Origin: CAYNFH01 sp964396385
GTDB lineage: Bacteria > Armatimonadota > Chthonomonadetes > Chthonomonadales > CAJBBX01
NCBI GenBank assembly: GCA_964396385.1
Contig: CAYNFH010000030.1
Span: forward strand, 1-40,041
Reading direction: 5' to 3'
DNA: 40,041 nucleotides
Shown: positions 7,195 through 15,089 of the stretch, one piece after another
Position numbering within the stretch: position 1 is the stretch's first letter
How the letters are laid out: each line of letters opens with the position of its first letter
Made by a program: the position numbers and the translations under genes
The notes under the pieces: model-generated
What the model saw: only the letters and a program-made list of their open reading frames with translations
What the model was told of the DNA's origin: nothing
The model's database searches: none

Positions 7195-7710
7195 CTACGG
7201 ATGTGACGGCGGCGCGGGGGTGGTCTGTCCGGGCCCGGCGGGAGCGGAGGGTTTTTCGTAGGCGGCGCCGGATACGCGGGCAATGTTCAGGTGGGCCGAG
7301 ATGCCGAGCACGATCACGCCGAGCAGTGCGATGATATTGAGCCACAGGGCGCGGTTCGGCGGCCGATCCGACTGCGGGTTGCGGTGTCCCATCGCCATCG
7401 CGATCGCGAACATGATGAGCACCAGCGCTATCTTCATCCCCACGAACATGTGATAGTTGCCGTTCACCTTGGCCGTGGGTGAGTTGGAGACCAGGTAGTA
7501 GTTCAGAAATCCGGTGACCAGGACCACCAGCCACAGGATTCCCGTGAGCATGCCGTACTGGCGGCGGATCTCCTTGCCCGCATCCGATTCATCCAGCGCG
7601 GCGCCCGGGAACGCCTGCAGCACGGCAAACCGCATGAACAGCACCGAGCCCAGTACCCCCACGATGCTGATCAGGTGCAGCCACTTGTTGAGGAAGGAGA
7701 GAAGCTCCAT
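7195..7710 (-). CDS. CopD-like four-TM membrane protein
   Basis: A 171-residue protein with four predicted membrane segments: WLHLISIVGVLGSVLFMRF, ILWLVVLVTGFLNYYLV, FVGMKIALVLIMFAIAMAMG and LNIIALLGVIVLGISAHLN. A His near the start of segment 1 (WLHLI) and one after segment 3 (MGHRN) could be haem or metal ligands as in CopD-like families, but the assignment is loose. The tail is Pro/Ala-rich. The ATG at 7710 is directly preceded on the minus strand by a heptad element. It follows the Cys-rich small gene in the same direction, so it may belong to the transcript of the molybdenum hydroxylase cluster. Confidence 0.75.
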   Translation of the reverse strand: MELLSFLNKWLHLISIVGVLGSVLFMRFAVLQAFPGAALDESDAGKEIRRQYGMLTGILWLVVLVTGFLNYYLVSNSPTAKVNGNYHMFVGMKIALVLIMFAIAMAMGHRNPQSDRPPNRALWLNIIALLGVIVLGISAHLNIARVSGAAYEKPSAPAGPGQTTPAPPSHP

Positions 7711-7776
7711 GAGAGTGCGGGAGTGTGGGAGTGTGGGAGTGGCCGGATTCCGGACTCCCATACTCCCATACTCCGG
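7711..7776. repeat. Palindromic heptad-repeat element
   Basis: The left arm is GGGAGTGT-type heptads (7718-7740). The core is GGCCGGATTCCGG (7741-7753). The inverted right arm is ACTCCCATACTCCCATACTC. It fills the gap between the Cys-rich gene (ending 7783) and the CopD-like ATG at 7710. Confidence 0.82.
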
Positions 7777-7782
7777 GATCAG

Positions 7783-8004
7783 TTACCTTTCCTCAAAGCA
7801 TGACCTACCCGGCGTGCACGCGGCCTGGGACGCCGGATTGGCGTCCGGACCGTGCGTCTTCATGGTGTGGAAGCACCAGCACGGAACCTCCACGCCGGAG
7901 TCCATGCCGGACGAGTGGAAGGGCAGGTCCATATAGTACTGCTTGCTGCGCAGAAACCGGCAGGTGGGCGGGTCCGCGCGCCAGACGGGCGATTCGTTAG
8001 TCAT
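7783..8004 (-). CDS. Cys-rich 73-residue protein of unknown function
   Basis: MTNESPVWRADPPTCRFLRS opens the protein. Motifs follow: QYYMDLPFHSSG, PCWCFHTMKTHGPD and a C-terminal CTPGRSCFEE. Five cysteines (three in PCWC and CTPGRSC contexts, one near residue 15 and one before the CTPGRSC motif) and nearby His residues suggest metal binding. I think similar small proteins occur in other environmental phyla, but I know no function. The ATG at 8004 is preceded on the minus strand by AAGGGAAACC. It lies between the hydroxylase operon and the CopD-like gene, separated from the former by a 178-bp palindromic element. Confidence 0.6.
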   Translation of the reverse strand: MTNESPVWRADPPTCRFLRSKQYYMDLPFHSSGMDSGVEVPCWCFHTMKTHGPDANPASQAACTPGRSCFEER

Positions 8005-8036
8005 TGGTTTCCCTTGTAACACGGACAGGAGAAGCA

Positions 8037-8214
8037 TGTCATCCCGAGCTCCGCGAGGGATCTGCTTTACGGTTGCTGCGCGTACTCTGCCGGACAAAAG
8101 CAGATTCCTCCCCAGGGCCCGGCCCAGGGTTCCCGCGACCGCCACTGGTCTGAGGGAGCGGGACGCTGTCCGCTTTCGCTGCCAAGGCGCGGCTCACCCG
8201 CGCTCGGAATGACA
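8037..8214. repeat. 178-bp palindromic element (TGTCATCCCGAGC type)
   Basis: Terminal inverted repeats TGTCATCCCGAGC (8037-8049) and GCTCGGAATGACA (8202-8214) match at 12 of 13 positions. A second inverted pair, GATCTGCTTT and AAAGCAGATT, lies inside. No coding capacity is convincing. Similar TCATCCCGAGC...GCTCGGAATGA repeats are widespread in environmental bacterial genomes. It contains the hairpin at 8131-8163. Confidence 0.78.
8131..8163. repeat. Hairpin with 13-base loop GCCACTGGTCTGA (copy 2)
   Basis: The stem TCCCGC/GCGGGA (8131-8136/8158-8163) plus inner CC/GG pairs surrounds the same 13 bases found in the loop at 7117-7129. The stems are unrelated in sequence, so pairing is conserved while bases change. 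Confidence 0.55.
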
Positions 8215-8223
8215 ATAGCGCCG

Positions 8224-9207
8224 TTACCCCTCCATCCCCGCCGCGTGGAGTATCGCCAGCCGGACGGTGTTGTGCGTGAGCGGCACTTTGTAACCGTTCT
8301 TGCCCATCGGCTTGGCCTTGGCCACCGCGGCGGCGCCCGCCTGGTCCGCGAGAGCGGCGGTGAGCTTCTGGCCCTTGAGCACCGCCTCCGCCTCCGGGGA
8401 GCGCCACGGGATGGGCGCGACGCCACTGAGGACGATGCGGGCGTCCTTCACGGTATCTCCGCTCATCACCAGCGCCACGGCCGCCCCGGAGAGCGCCCAG
8501 TCGAACGACTCCTTGTGCCGTATCTTCATGTAGTGGCTGCGCGTGCCCGCGGCGGGCGCCGGCACGATCACTTCCGTCACTATCTCGTTCGGCTGGAGGA
8601 TGTTCTCCTTGAACACGTTCTCCGAGGGAAGCACGAAGAACTTCTCCAACGGAACGGTACGCGAGCCCTTGGGGCCGGCGATGGCCACTGAGCCGTTGAG
8701 GGCGATGAGCGCCGGGGCGCAGTCCGACGGGTGGACGATGTAGGATGGACCGCCGCCCAGGATGGCGTGGTACTGGTTCTCGCCGTTGACGGCGTAGCAC
8801 TCCGTGCCGCCCTTCTTGAGGCAGACCACCGCTTCGTCCCGGTAGTACCAGCAGCGCGGCCGCTGGCAGAGGTTGCCCCCGATGGTGCCCATGTTGCGGA
8901 TCTGCGGCGTGCCGACCACGTGCGCGGCCTCCGCCAGGGCGGTGTAATGGCTTCGGATGGCTTCGTTGCCGGCGATGTCTGTAAGGCGTGCAAGCGCTCC
9001 CAGACGTAGGCCCCGGTCGGTAGAGATGTGGTCGAGACCGCGGATGGTCTTGAGGTTGACCACCACGTCCGGCGTTTCGATGTAGTCCTTCATCTCCCCG
9101 AGCAGATCCACCCCGCCGGCAATGACTTTGCCCTTGTCGCCCGCCTGGGTGAGCGCCGCGACGGCGGACCTGGTATCCGCCGGGTTGACATACTCGAACG
9201 CTTTCAT
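8224..9207 (-). CDS. Molybdenum hydroxylase FAD subunit (PaoB/CoxM-like) with extra Cys cluster
   Basis: A 327-residue protein. The FAD-binding domain of the xanthine dehydrogenase M-subunit family spans residues 1-220. It has the flavin-contact motif AGGVDLL near residue 30 and the QIRNMGTIGGNLCQ motif around residue 105. A C-terminal CO_deh_flav_C domain follows. After TIGGN, the cysteines in NLCQRPRCWYYRD and in VCLKKGGTEC match the insertion that holds an additional 4Fe-4S cluster in E. coli PaoB; that cluster is inferred. Start at the ATG at 9207; upstream in-frame sequence lies in a repeat. It would pass electrons between Moco/Fe-S and an acceptor. It is the last subunit of the 2Fe-2S, Moco, FAD gene order. 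Confidence 0.9.
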   Translation of the reverse strand: MKAFEYVNPADTRSAVAALTQAGDKGKVIAGGVDLLGEMKDYIETPDVVVNLKTIRGLDHISTDRGLRLGALARLTDIAGNEAIRSHYTALAEAAHVVGTPQIRNMGTIGGNLCQRPRCWYYRDEAVVCLKKGGTECYAVNGENQYHAILGGGPSYIVHPSDCAPALIALNGSVAIAGPKGSRTVPLEKFFVLPSENVFKENILQPNEIVTEVIVPAPAAGTRSHYMKIRHKESFDWALSGAAVALVMSGDTVKDARIVLSGVAPIPWRSPEAEAVLKGQKLTAALADQAGAAAVAKAKPMGKNGYKVPLTHNTVRLAILHAAGMEG

Positions 9208-9228
9208 TGGCGGACCCCCATTACCGCA

Positions 9229-9260
9229 TATTGAAAACCGAAAATTGAAAATTGAAAATC
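9229..9260. repeat. Heptad repeat arm (AATTGAA type)
   Basis: Four imperfect AATTGAA units between the Moco-subunit stop (9269) and the FAD-subunit start (9207). The same unit forms the palindrome inserted in the cca gene at 14.2-14.3 kb. No second arm is visible here. Confidence 0.7.
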
Positions 9261-9268
9261 GCGCCCGT

Positions 9269-11442
9269 TCATCCGTTGGCCCTCCTATTAGCCTCAGCAA
9301 GGGCGGTAAGCACCCGGCCGGGAGTCATGGGCGCCTCGTAGAGGTAGGCGCCGGTGGCGTTGAGGATGGCGTTGCGTATGGCGGCGGCCGTGGGGATGAC
9401 CGGCGGCTCGCCGATGCCGCTCACGCCGTGGGCGTCCGGGTTCTCGAAGACAATGGGCACGAACTCCGGCATCTCCATAGGCCCGGGCAGCTTGTACTCC
9501 TCCATGTTGGCGTTGACCATGCGGCCGGTATTCTGGCTCATGATCCGGTCCTCCAGGAGGGCAATGCCGATGCCCTGGATGACGGCGCCGTTCATCTGGC
9601 TGGTGAAGGTGAGCGGGTTGAGGATGACGCCGCCGTCCTGCACGGCCACCACCTTGATAGGCTGTACGTGACCGGTTAAGGTGTCCACCTCCACCTCCAC
9701 GAACTGGCATCCGGCCACGCCGCTCTGCTGGAGCGGGTTGTTGTTGCCGGTGGTGCCGGTGCCCACCGCCCCGCCCATGCCCAGCGCGGAGCAGGCCTGC
9801 TCGAAGGTGACGCTGCGGCTGGGGTCCGCCTTGACGAACACCTTGCCGTCCGCGGCGTCCAGGTCCTGCGCCTGCACTCCCATCTTGGGCGCAGCGGCCT
9901 CAAACAGCGCCATTTTGGCGGCTTCCGCAGCGAGCTTGACGCCCGGCGCGGTGGAGGCGGTGGTGGTGGATCCGCCGGAGCCGGCGGCCGGCCCCAGCGC
10001 GGACTTGCCGATATTGGCGCGGACCTTGGCGACCGGAATGCCCAGCTCCTCCGCCACGATCATGGCGCAGTAGGTGCGCGTGCCGGTTCCGATGTCCTGC
10101 ACCCCGCTCTCTACCGTAACGTCCGCGTTGCGCGTGACGGAGACTGACGCCGATGCGGTCGAAACATCCACAGNNNNNNNNNNCAGGGACCACCGCCTCC
10201 CCCACCCCACACGGAGGCGCCGCAGCCGAGGCCGCGCTTGTAGCGGCCGGTCCCGGCCAGCGCCCCGACGCCCGGCTGGGCGTTGCGGCGGGACCAGCCG
10301 ATGAGCCTCGCCCCCTCCTTCCACTGCTTCTGCCGCAGCTCGTTGGGGTCGTTCTTGAGCCGCACCTCCAGGGGATCCATGCCGAGCCTGACCGCCAGGT
10401 CCTCCAGGGCGGACTCCATAAGGAACGAGGCCTGCGGATGGCCGGGAGCGCGCCAGGCACGGGCGGCGCCCGCGTTGATGAAGACGCTGGACTGCTCCAC
10501 GTGCACCGCGTCCGAGTGGTAGATGTAGGGGAACGGGATTCCGCCTCCCCCTACCCCGCCGCAGGTGTGGACCGTCGCCTGGATGGCGGTGATCTTGCCA
10601 TCCGGGGCGGCGCCCATCTTGATGTGTGCGGTGGCGGAGGGGGCGTTGCCCACGGAGGTCTGCTCGCCCCAGCGGTCCAGCAGTAGCTTAACCGGGGCTT
10701 TGGCCTGCTTGGCGAGCTGGGCGCAGAGAAGGCCCTCGTAGCCCGCGCCGAACTTGCTGCCGAAGCCGCCGCCCATCACCTCCGTGATCACCTGCACGTT
10801 TTCCGGTTTGAGGTTGAAGTGACCGACCAGATCGTCATGCACGCTGGTCACGCCCTGGGTGGATGCCCAGCAGGTGAGGTGATCGTCGTCGTCCCAGCGG
10901 CAGGTGACGCCGTGCGGCTCCAGCGAGCAGTGGGTGCGGACGGGGATGCTGTAGGTCCCCTCGATGGTGGCCTTGGCGTTGCTGAAGCCGGCGTTCACGT
11001 CGCCCTGCTCGCGGGTGTTGGCACGACCTACGTTGCCTTCCGGGCGGATCTTGGGCGCCTCCTTGCCCATTGCCAGGTCCTCTTTCACCACATACGGCAG
11101 CGGCTTGTAGTTGACCTTGATGGCGCGGATGGCGTCTTCCGCGATCTCCACCGTGGTGGCTGCGACCCCGCCCAGCTCGTCGCCCGCGTAGTTCAGCTCC
11201 GTGCCGGGTTTAGCGGTCATGATGACGGCCTTGACGCCCGGAATCTTCTCCGCGGCGCTGGTGTCGATGCTCTCCACCGTGGCATGGGCGTACGGGCAGC
11301 GGAGGATCTTGGCCTGGAGCAGGCCGGGGAGGTTGATGTCGTATGCGTACTTGGCGCGGCCGGTAGCCTTGATGGGGCCGTCCAGCCGCGGCTGAGGCTT
11401 GCCCAGGATCTTGGATTCCGAGGGGCTCTTCCATCCTGCCAT
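9269..11442 (-). CDS. Molybdenum hydroxylase large (Moco) subunit, interrupted by an assembly gap
   Basis: About 720 residues, close to PaoC/YagR-type subunits (about 730). The N-terminal part (LGKPQPRLDGPIKATGRAKY) is the usual small lobe. VITEVMGGGFGSKF is the Moco-contact GGGFG loop, RAWRAPGHPQASF follows, and the C-terminal GVSGIGEPPVIPTAAA carries the catalytic Glu of the GxGE motif. Expected substrates are aldehydes or N-heterocycles, not identifiable here. Ten N at 10174-10183 interrupt the gene after WGGGGGGP, and the two halves are in different frames across ten bases. A true gap of 3k+2 bases restores a continuous frame, so I read one intact gene. It starts 4 bases after the 2Fe-2S subunit gene. 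Confidence 0.9.
10174..10183. other. Assembly gap (10 N) inside the Moco subunit gene
   Basis: A run of N flanked by a G/C-rich poly-glycine-coding stretch. The reading frame shows that ten is not the real length; it must leave remainder 2 on division by 3. Confidence 0.95.
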
Positions 11443-11446
11443 GGCG

Positions 11447-12097
11447 CTACGCTCCTTTCATCCGCTTGGCGGCGTCCAGCGCCGCCTCGAAGACGCGGGG
11501 ATAGGTGCCGCAGCGGCAGATGTTGCCGGAGCACGCCTCCTTGACCTGCTCCAGCGTCGGGTTGGGATTCTTCTGGAGCAGGGCGGTGCAGGAGACCACA
11601 AAGCCGGGGGTGCAGAAGCCGCACATCAGGCCATCGTGCTCCACAAACGCCTGCTGTACCGGGCTCATCTGCTCCGGCGTGCCCAGCCCCTCCACGGTGG
11701 TGATCTTCTTGCCCTGGGCGTCCACCGCGAGGACGGTGCAGGAGTAGACGGTGCGGCCGTCCATGATCACGGTGCAGGCGCCGCAGGAGCCGCGGTCGCA
11801 CACCCTCTTGGCGCCGGTGAGGTCCAGGTGGTCGCGCAGGGTGTTGAGCAGGGTGGTTCGGGGCTCCACGTCCGCGGAGTGCTCCTGGCCGTTGATGTTG
11901 AGCGTGACGCGGACCACGCCTTTGAGGCGGGTGCCGGTGGCCGGAGGGGGCTCCTGGGCCGCAGCCGGCGCGGGCTCCGAGCCCACGCCGCTGGCGAGGG
12001 CGGCCGTGGCCGCCAGCCCGGTCCCCAGGCCCTTGAGAAAGCTGCGCCGGCTGACGCCTTCCGGCAGCTCCTCGCCATGGAGGGTCTCATCTTTCAT
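11447..12097 (-). CDS. Tat-exported 2Fe-2S subunit of molybdenum hydroxylase (PaoA-like)
   Basis: A 216-residue protein. The twin-arginine signal VSRRSFLKGLGTGLAATA lies at residues 14-32, so the assembled enzyme is probably exported folded to the periplasm, as for E. coli PaoABC. The plant-type ferredoxin domain begins VRVTLNINGQ and has the cluster II ligands CDRGSCGACTV and YSC. The C-terminal four-helix domain has the CGFCTPG and CSGNICRCGTY ligands of cluster I. All eight expected cysteines are present. It is first in the operon, with the Moco subunit 4 bases downstream. The ATG at 12097 has AGGAG 8 bases upstream (GAGAGGACTCC region inverted). Confidence 0.93.
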   Translation of the reverse strand: MKDETLHGEELPEGVSRRSFLKGLGTGLAATAALASGVGSEPAPAAAQEPPPATGTRLKGVVRVTLNINGQEHSADVEPRTTLLNTLRDHLDLTGAKRVCDRGSCGACTVIMDGRTVYSCTVLAVDAQGKKITTVEGLGTPEQMSPVQQAFVEHDGLMCGFCTPGFVVSCTALLQKNPNPTLEQVKEACSGNICRCGTYPRVFEAALDAAKRMKGA

Positions 12098-12248
12098 GAG
12101 AGGACTCCTTCGTGCAGGTGATGAGTGATAGGACCTTTCGGGTCCTGTTCCGGTCCTCAGCGGGCGCGGCCGGGGATCTGCGGCTGAGGACGCGGGTCAT
12201 TGTACCTGGCGGGAGTTCTCCGGCACGGCCCTGTATTCCTGCCGAAGC

Positions 12249-12379
12249 TATAATGTCCCATGAGCCACACGGTGGAGAAGCTGAGGGCGGCGACGCGGGG
12301 CACGGAGTACGAAGGACGCTTGTTCCTGGTTGGCGGCTACCCACGCGACCGGCTCCTGGGCTTACCCGTCTCCCCGTCC
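12249..12379 (+). pseudogene. Partial 5' copy of cca with its -10 box
   Basis: From a TATAAT at 12249-12254 through an ATG at 12260 and about 39 codons (SHTVEKLRAATRGTEYEGRL, then FLVGGYPRDRLLGLPVS), this matches the start of the complete cca gene at 13578-13707 with about 83% base identity. Similarity then stops abruptly. The frame stays open to 12745 only by running antisense through the RES toxin gene, so I treat it as a remnant, not a gene. It lacks the catalytic DxD of the nucleotidyltransferase, which lies just past the break. Confidence 0.82.
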
Positions 12380-12409
12380 TTGAACACTGACGGTTGCGAT
12401 GTGGATTCT

Positions 12410-12997
12410 CTATGGCAGGCGGCCCAGGAGGTTACCGGCTGGATCGTGGACCTCGACGTAGCTGGGCGGCGCCATGCGTGCACAGTCAATGACGTAGCAG
12501 GTCTTGCCGCCGGCTACGGCAGACTGGTAGCGGATGGCGTGAAAGCGGCCGCTGTCATGGACGGCCGCACCCAGGATTTGAGTTGCGATGGCTTCTCCAC
12601 GCTTCTGCCTGAGTCTCCAGGGAGCAGTGAGCTCAACCAGATCCGTCTGAAGCGCTGCCAGAACGGAGTCATCGGTGAGATCCAGCACCGTTTCAAGCCG
12701 GACTTGCGCAGAGAAGACGACGGTAGGCTCCAGCAAGAGAGCTGAGCCTCGGTTGGCTTCCAGAAGGGCCGTGTTCGGGTCGCCGGCCTGGTAGAGCGCC
12801 GGTGCGCCTCCTATAGGTGTAAACCGTGCGCCGTGGGTAGGCGGTCCCAGGCAGTAGAGGGGCGCAGGCCGCGCGTAGGGGCGCGCGAGGTGGAATCCGT
12901 AGAGTGCTTCCAGATGTGTAGCCCGGTAGAGGACACCTTCGAAGAACTGTGCGGGTAAGGAGGAAAGAGCACTCTGCAGTTCCGGGCCGGAAAGCAT
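12410..12997 (-). CDS. RES domain toxin (NAD+-degrading type)
   Basis: A 195-residue toxin of the RES family (MbcT/ParT type). It opens VLYRATHLEALYGF after a short helical lead. It has the conserved Arg in ARFTPIGGAPALYQAGD, the Glu in TALLEANRG, and a late RFHAIRYQSA strand with the Ser that gives the family its name. Known members cleave or phosphorolyse NAD+ and arrest growth unless bound by their antitoxin. The ATG at 12997 overlaps the antitoxin stop codon by one base, giving translational coupling in the usual antitoxin-first order. The gene lies antisense between two copies of the cca 5' end. Confidence 0.9.
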   Translation of the reverse strand: MLSGPELQSALSSLPAQFFEGVLYRATHLEALYGFHLARPYARPAPLYCLGPPTHGARFTPIGGAPALYQAGDPNTALLEANRGSALLLEPTVVFSAQVRLETVLDLTDDSVLAALQTDLVELTAPWRLRQKRGEAIATQILGAAVHDSGRFHAIRYQSAVAGGKTCYVIDCARMAPPSYVEVHDPAGNLLGRLP

Positions 12998-13416
12998 CAG
13001 CCAGGCTGCCCAACCAGCATATCCTCCAGCAGTTCCACCACTACGTCCGCATGGCCCTCCCGAATGACCTCGAGAGGCGCTTTGCGCTCCAGATCCGGGT
13101 TCGGGGCGTTCAGCCACATCTTTGCGTGAGACGGTGAAGAGGTCATCCGGAGCAGTGCTGTTGCGATGCGCTCGAATACGGCCAAACTCTCCTGCAGCGG
13201 TCTGCCGTCCGGAGACTTGGACAGGGTAGAGAGATCGCGGTGTAAGAGGGATGCCATCGCAATGAGCGGCAATCCGAAGAATTGGGCGACCTGCTTGGCG
13301 TCCAGCCGTCCAGACTCCGGATTTCGTAGATCCCATCCCACATGCCAGTTCGTAGAGACGAACTGGGAATCTGTATCCGGCTGGACCGCCTGCGCGCTGC
13401 CCGTAGATCGATTCAT
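12997..13416 (-). CDS. Xre/MbcA/ParS-type (DUF2384) antitoxin
   Basis: A 139-residue protein. The central helical region RLDAKQVAQFFGLPLIAMAS resembles the Xre-like helix-turn-helix part. The C-terminal half is the DUF2384 toxin-binding domain: SLAVFERIATALLRMTSS, MWLNAPNPDLERKAPLEVI and the terminal VVVELLEDMLVG. Members neutralise RES toxins, usually by inserting their C terminus into the toxin active site, and repress their own promoter. The ATG at 13416 has AGAGG 8 bases upstream. It is followed by the RES toxin with a one-base overlap. Confidence 0.88.
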   Translation of the reverse strand: MNRSTGSAQAVQPDTDSQFVSTNWHVGWDLRNPESGRLDAKQVAQFFGLPLIAMASLLHRDLSTLSKSPDGRPLQESLAVFERIATALLRMTSSPSHAKMWLNAPNPDLERKAPLEVIREGHADVVVELLEDMLVGQPG

Positions 13417-13577
13417 GAATGTTCCTCTCCACTCTCCGCAAGCAGACGCATTGATTCTAGGGCAAAGGTCTCCCCGTAGTCAAGGCTCTCTTGGCGCAGT
13501 GTTGGGCCATTTTTGGTTGTTCATTGGAACCTGTATGGGCGGCGATTGGAGCGAGACGGGGCCCGCGCACCCCGAGT

Positions 13578-13583
13578 TATAAT
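13578..13583 (+). promoter_or_regulatory. -10 box 5 bases before the cca ATG (probable leaderless start)
   Basis: TATAAT ends five bases before the ATG at 13589, so transcription would begin at or next to the initiation codon. No ribosome-binding site can fit. The -35 region is not convincing. The same spacing is kept in the partial copy (TATAAT 12249-12254, ATG 12260). Confidence 0.6.
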
Positions 13584-13588
13584 GGGAC

Positions 13589-15040
13589 ATGAGCGGGACG
13601 GTGGAAAAACTGAAGGAGGCTACGCGAGGCACGAAATACGAGGGACGGTTGTTCCTGGTAGGCGGCTACCCTCGTGACCGGCTCCTGGGACTGCCCGTCT
13701 CCGACGACGTAGACATCGTCCTGGAGGGCGACTCTCAGGAGCTCGCCCGGTTCCTGTGGAAGCGCGGGCTCTCCGACCACCGGCCCGTAACCTACCCCCG
13801 CTTCGGCACCGCCATGATAGCCCTCGACGGGCACGACGTGGAGCTGGTCTCCGCCCGCGCCGAGAGCTACGACCCGGCCCACCGCAAGCCGGAGGTGCGG
13901 CCTGCAACGCTAAAGGACGACGTCTACCGCCGGGACTTCACCATCAACACGCTGCTCCAGAACCTGCACACGGACGAGGTGCTGGACCTCACAGGCCGGG
14001 CGCGCGAGGACCTGGCGGCGGGAATCATCCGCACGCCGCTGGAGCCGCGCATAACGTTCCACGACGACCCGCTGCGGATGCTGCGCGCCATCCGCTTCGC
14101 GGTGCGGTTCGGGTTCAGCATCGCACCGGAGACCTGGACCGCCATCCAGGAGGAGGCGCACCGCCTGAACCTCATGGGACCGGGAAAGCCGGTAGTCTCG
14201 GCGGAGCGAATACGGGACGAACTCGTAAAGACATTTTCAATCTGCGATTTTCAATTTCCAATTGCAGACCGGCAAGTCCAAACTGAATATGGAGAATTGA
14301 AAATTGAAAATCCCACCGTGAGAGCCCTCCGTCTCCTCCTGGATTCCAACTTGCTCGTCCAGTTCTGGCCGGAGTTGGTACAGATGTTGGGGGTGACGCA
14401 GAACGCATGGCACCTGTACGACGTCTGGGAGCACACGCTGGCCGCGCTGGCCTGCCTGTCTCCGAGCACCTCCCTGGAACTGAAGCTGGCTCTGCTGTTC
14501 CACGACGCAGGCAAGCCGCGAACGCGGTCGGAGGACGAGAGGGGCATCCACTTCTACGAGCACCAGCGGGTGGGCGCGGAGATGACCCGGGAGGCGCTGC
14601 GCCGCCTGAAACTCACCACCGAGCAGATCCGGGACGTGAGCAATATGGTCGCGCTGCACATGCGCCCGGGCGAGTATCGGCCGGAGTGGACCGACGCGGC
14701 GGTGAAGCGGCTCATCCGAGACACGGCACCGTACCTGGACGACCTGCTGGAGCTGGCCCGGTGCGATCAGGCGGCCATGCGGCGGGACGTACCGCACGCG
14801 GACCTGGAGGCGCTGCGCCGCCGCGTGGAGGCGCTGGGGCAGGAGAGCGTGGTAGCCATCCAGAGCCCGCTCGACGGCGCCGAGATCATGGCCGCGCTCG
14901 CAGTCCCGCCGGGCCCCATTATCCGGGAGGCGAAGGAGTTCCTCACGGACGAGGTGATAGAGGGCCGGCTGGATTCGGATGACAAGGAGGCGGCGCGGGA
15001 GGCGCTGCGACGATGGTGGGAGGAACGGAGAAGGGAGTGA
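13589..15040 (+). CDS. cca: CCA tRNA nucleotidyltransferase / poly(A) polymerase family with HD domain
   Basis: A 483-residue protein. The class II nucleotidyltransferase head has FLVGGYPRDRLLGLPVSDDV (GG and DxD-type motifs), YPRFGTAMI, the RRDFTINTL motif and an RxxRF region (DPLRMLRAIRFAVRFGF). An HD-type phosphohydrolase domain follows (LKLALLFHDAGKPRT, VALHM). It adds or repairs CCA on tRNA 3' ends. Between RIRDELVK and TVRALRLLLDSNLL it carries about 27 extra residues (TFSICDFQFPIADRQ, then VQTEYGELKIENP) encoded by a heptad palindrome at 14233-14311 that stays in frame. The TGA stop begins the repeat that follows. Its own 5' end is duplicated 1.3 kb upstream across the RES/Xre module. 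Confidence 0.9.
   Translation: MSGTVEKLKEATRGTKYEGRLFLVGGYPRDRLLGLPVSDDVDIVLEGDSQELARFLWKRGLSDHRPVTYPRFGTAMIALDGHDVELVSARAESYDPAHRKPEVRPATLKDDVYRRDFTINTLLQNLHTDEVLDLTGRAREDLAAGIIRTPLEPRITFHDDPLRMLRAIRFAVRFGFSIAPETWTAIQEEAHRLNLMGPGKPVVSAERIRDELVKTFSICDFQFPIADRQVQTEYGELKIENPTVRALRLLLDSNLLVQFWPELVQMLGVTQNAWHLYDVWEHTLAALACLSPSTSLELKLALLFHDAGKPRTRSEDERGIHFYEHQRVGAEMTREALRRLKLTTEQIRDVSNMVALHMRPGEYRPEWTDAAVKRLIRDTAPYLDDLLELARCDQAAMRRDVPHADLEALRRRVEALGQESVVAIQSPLDGAEIMAALAVPPGPIIREAKEFLTDEVIEGRLDSDDKEAAREALRRWWEERRRE
14233..14311. repeat. Heptad palindrome inserted in frame within cca
   Basis: Left-arm ATTTTCAAT units (from 14233) and right-arm ATTGAAAAT units (14296-14304, 14303-14311) are inverted copies around a variable centre. 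The unit is the same as the intergenic arm at 9229-9260. The two right-arm TGA triplets fall in the two non-coding frames, leaving the cca frame open. Confidence 0.85.
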
Positions 15041-15087
15041 CAGGGTGACAGGGTCCGGAGCCAATCACCAGGTCACCAGGTCACCCG
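15040..15087. repeat. Palindromic 8-base repeat element
   Basis: The left arm is TGACAGGG twice, starting at the cca stop codon. The core is TCCGGAGCC (15052-15060). The inverted right arm is TCACCAGG twice, then TCACC. It ends just before the TTGACA box of the next gene. Confidence 0.82.
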
Positions 15088-15089
15088 AA

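Noticed and set aside
12100..12260. Riboswitch or Moco motif upstream of the hydroxylase operon
   Set aside because: The short leader shows no recognisable aptamer; only ordinary spacer and a divergent -10 box are visible.
12260..12745. 161-codon frame starting with CCA-enzyme-like residues
   Set aside because: Only the first 39 or so residues resemble the CCA enzyme; the rest is antisense to the RES toxin. It is better explained as a 5' gene remnant.
13000..13441. N-terminal extension of the RES toxin to 13441
   Set aside because: The extension is an out-of-frame reading of the antitoxin gene. The ATG at 12997, overlapping the antitoxin stop, gives a normal-length RES protein.
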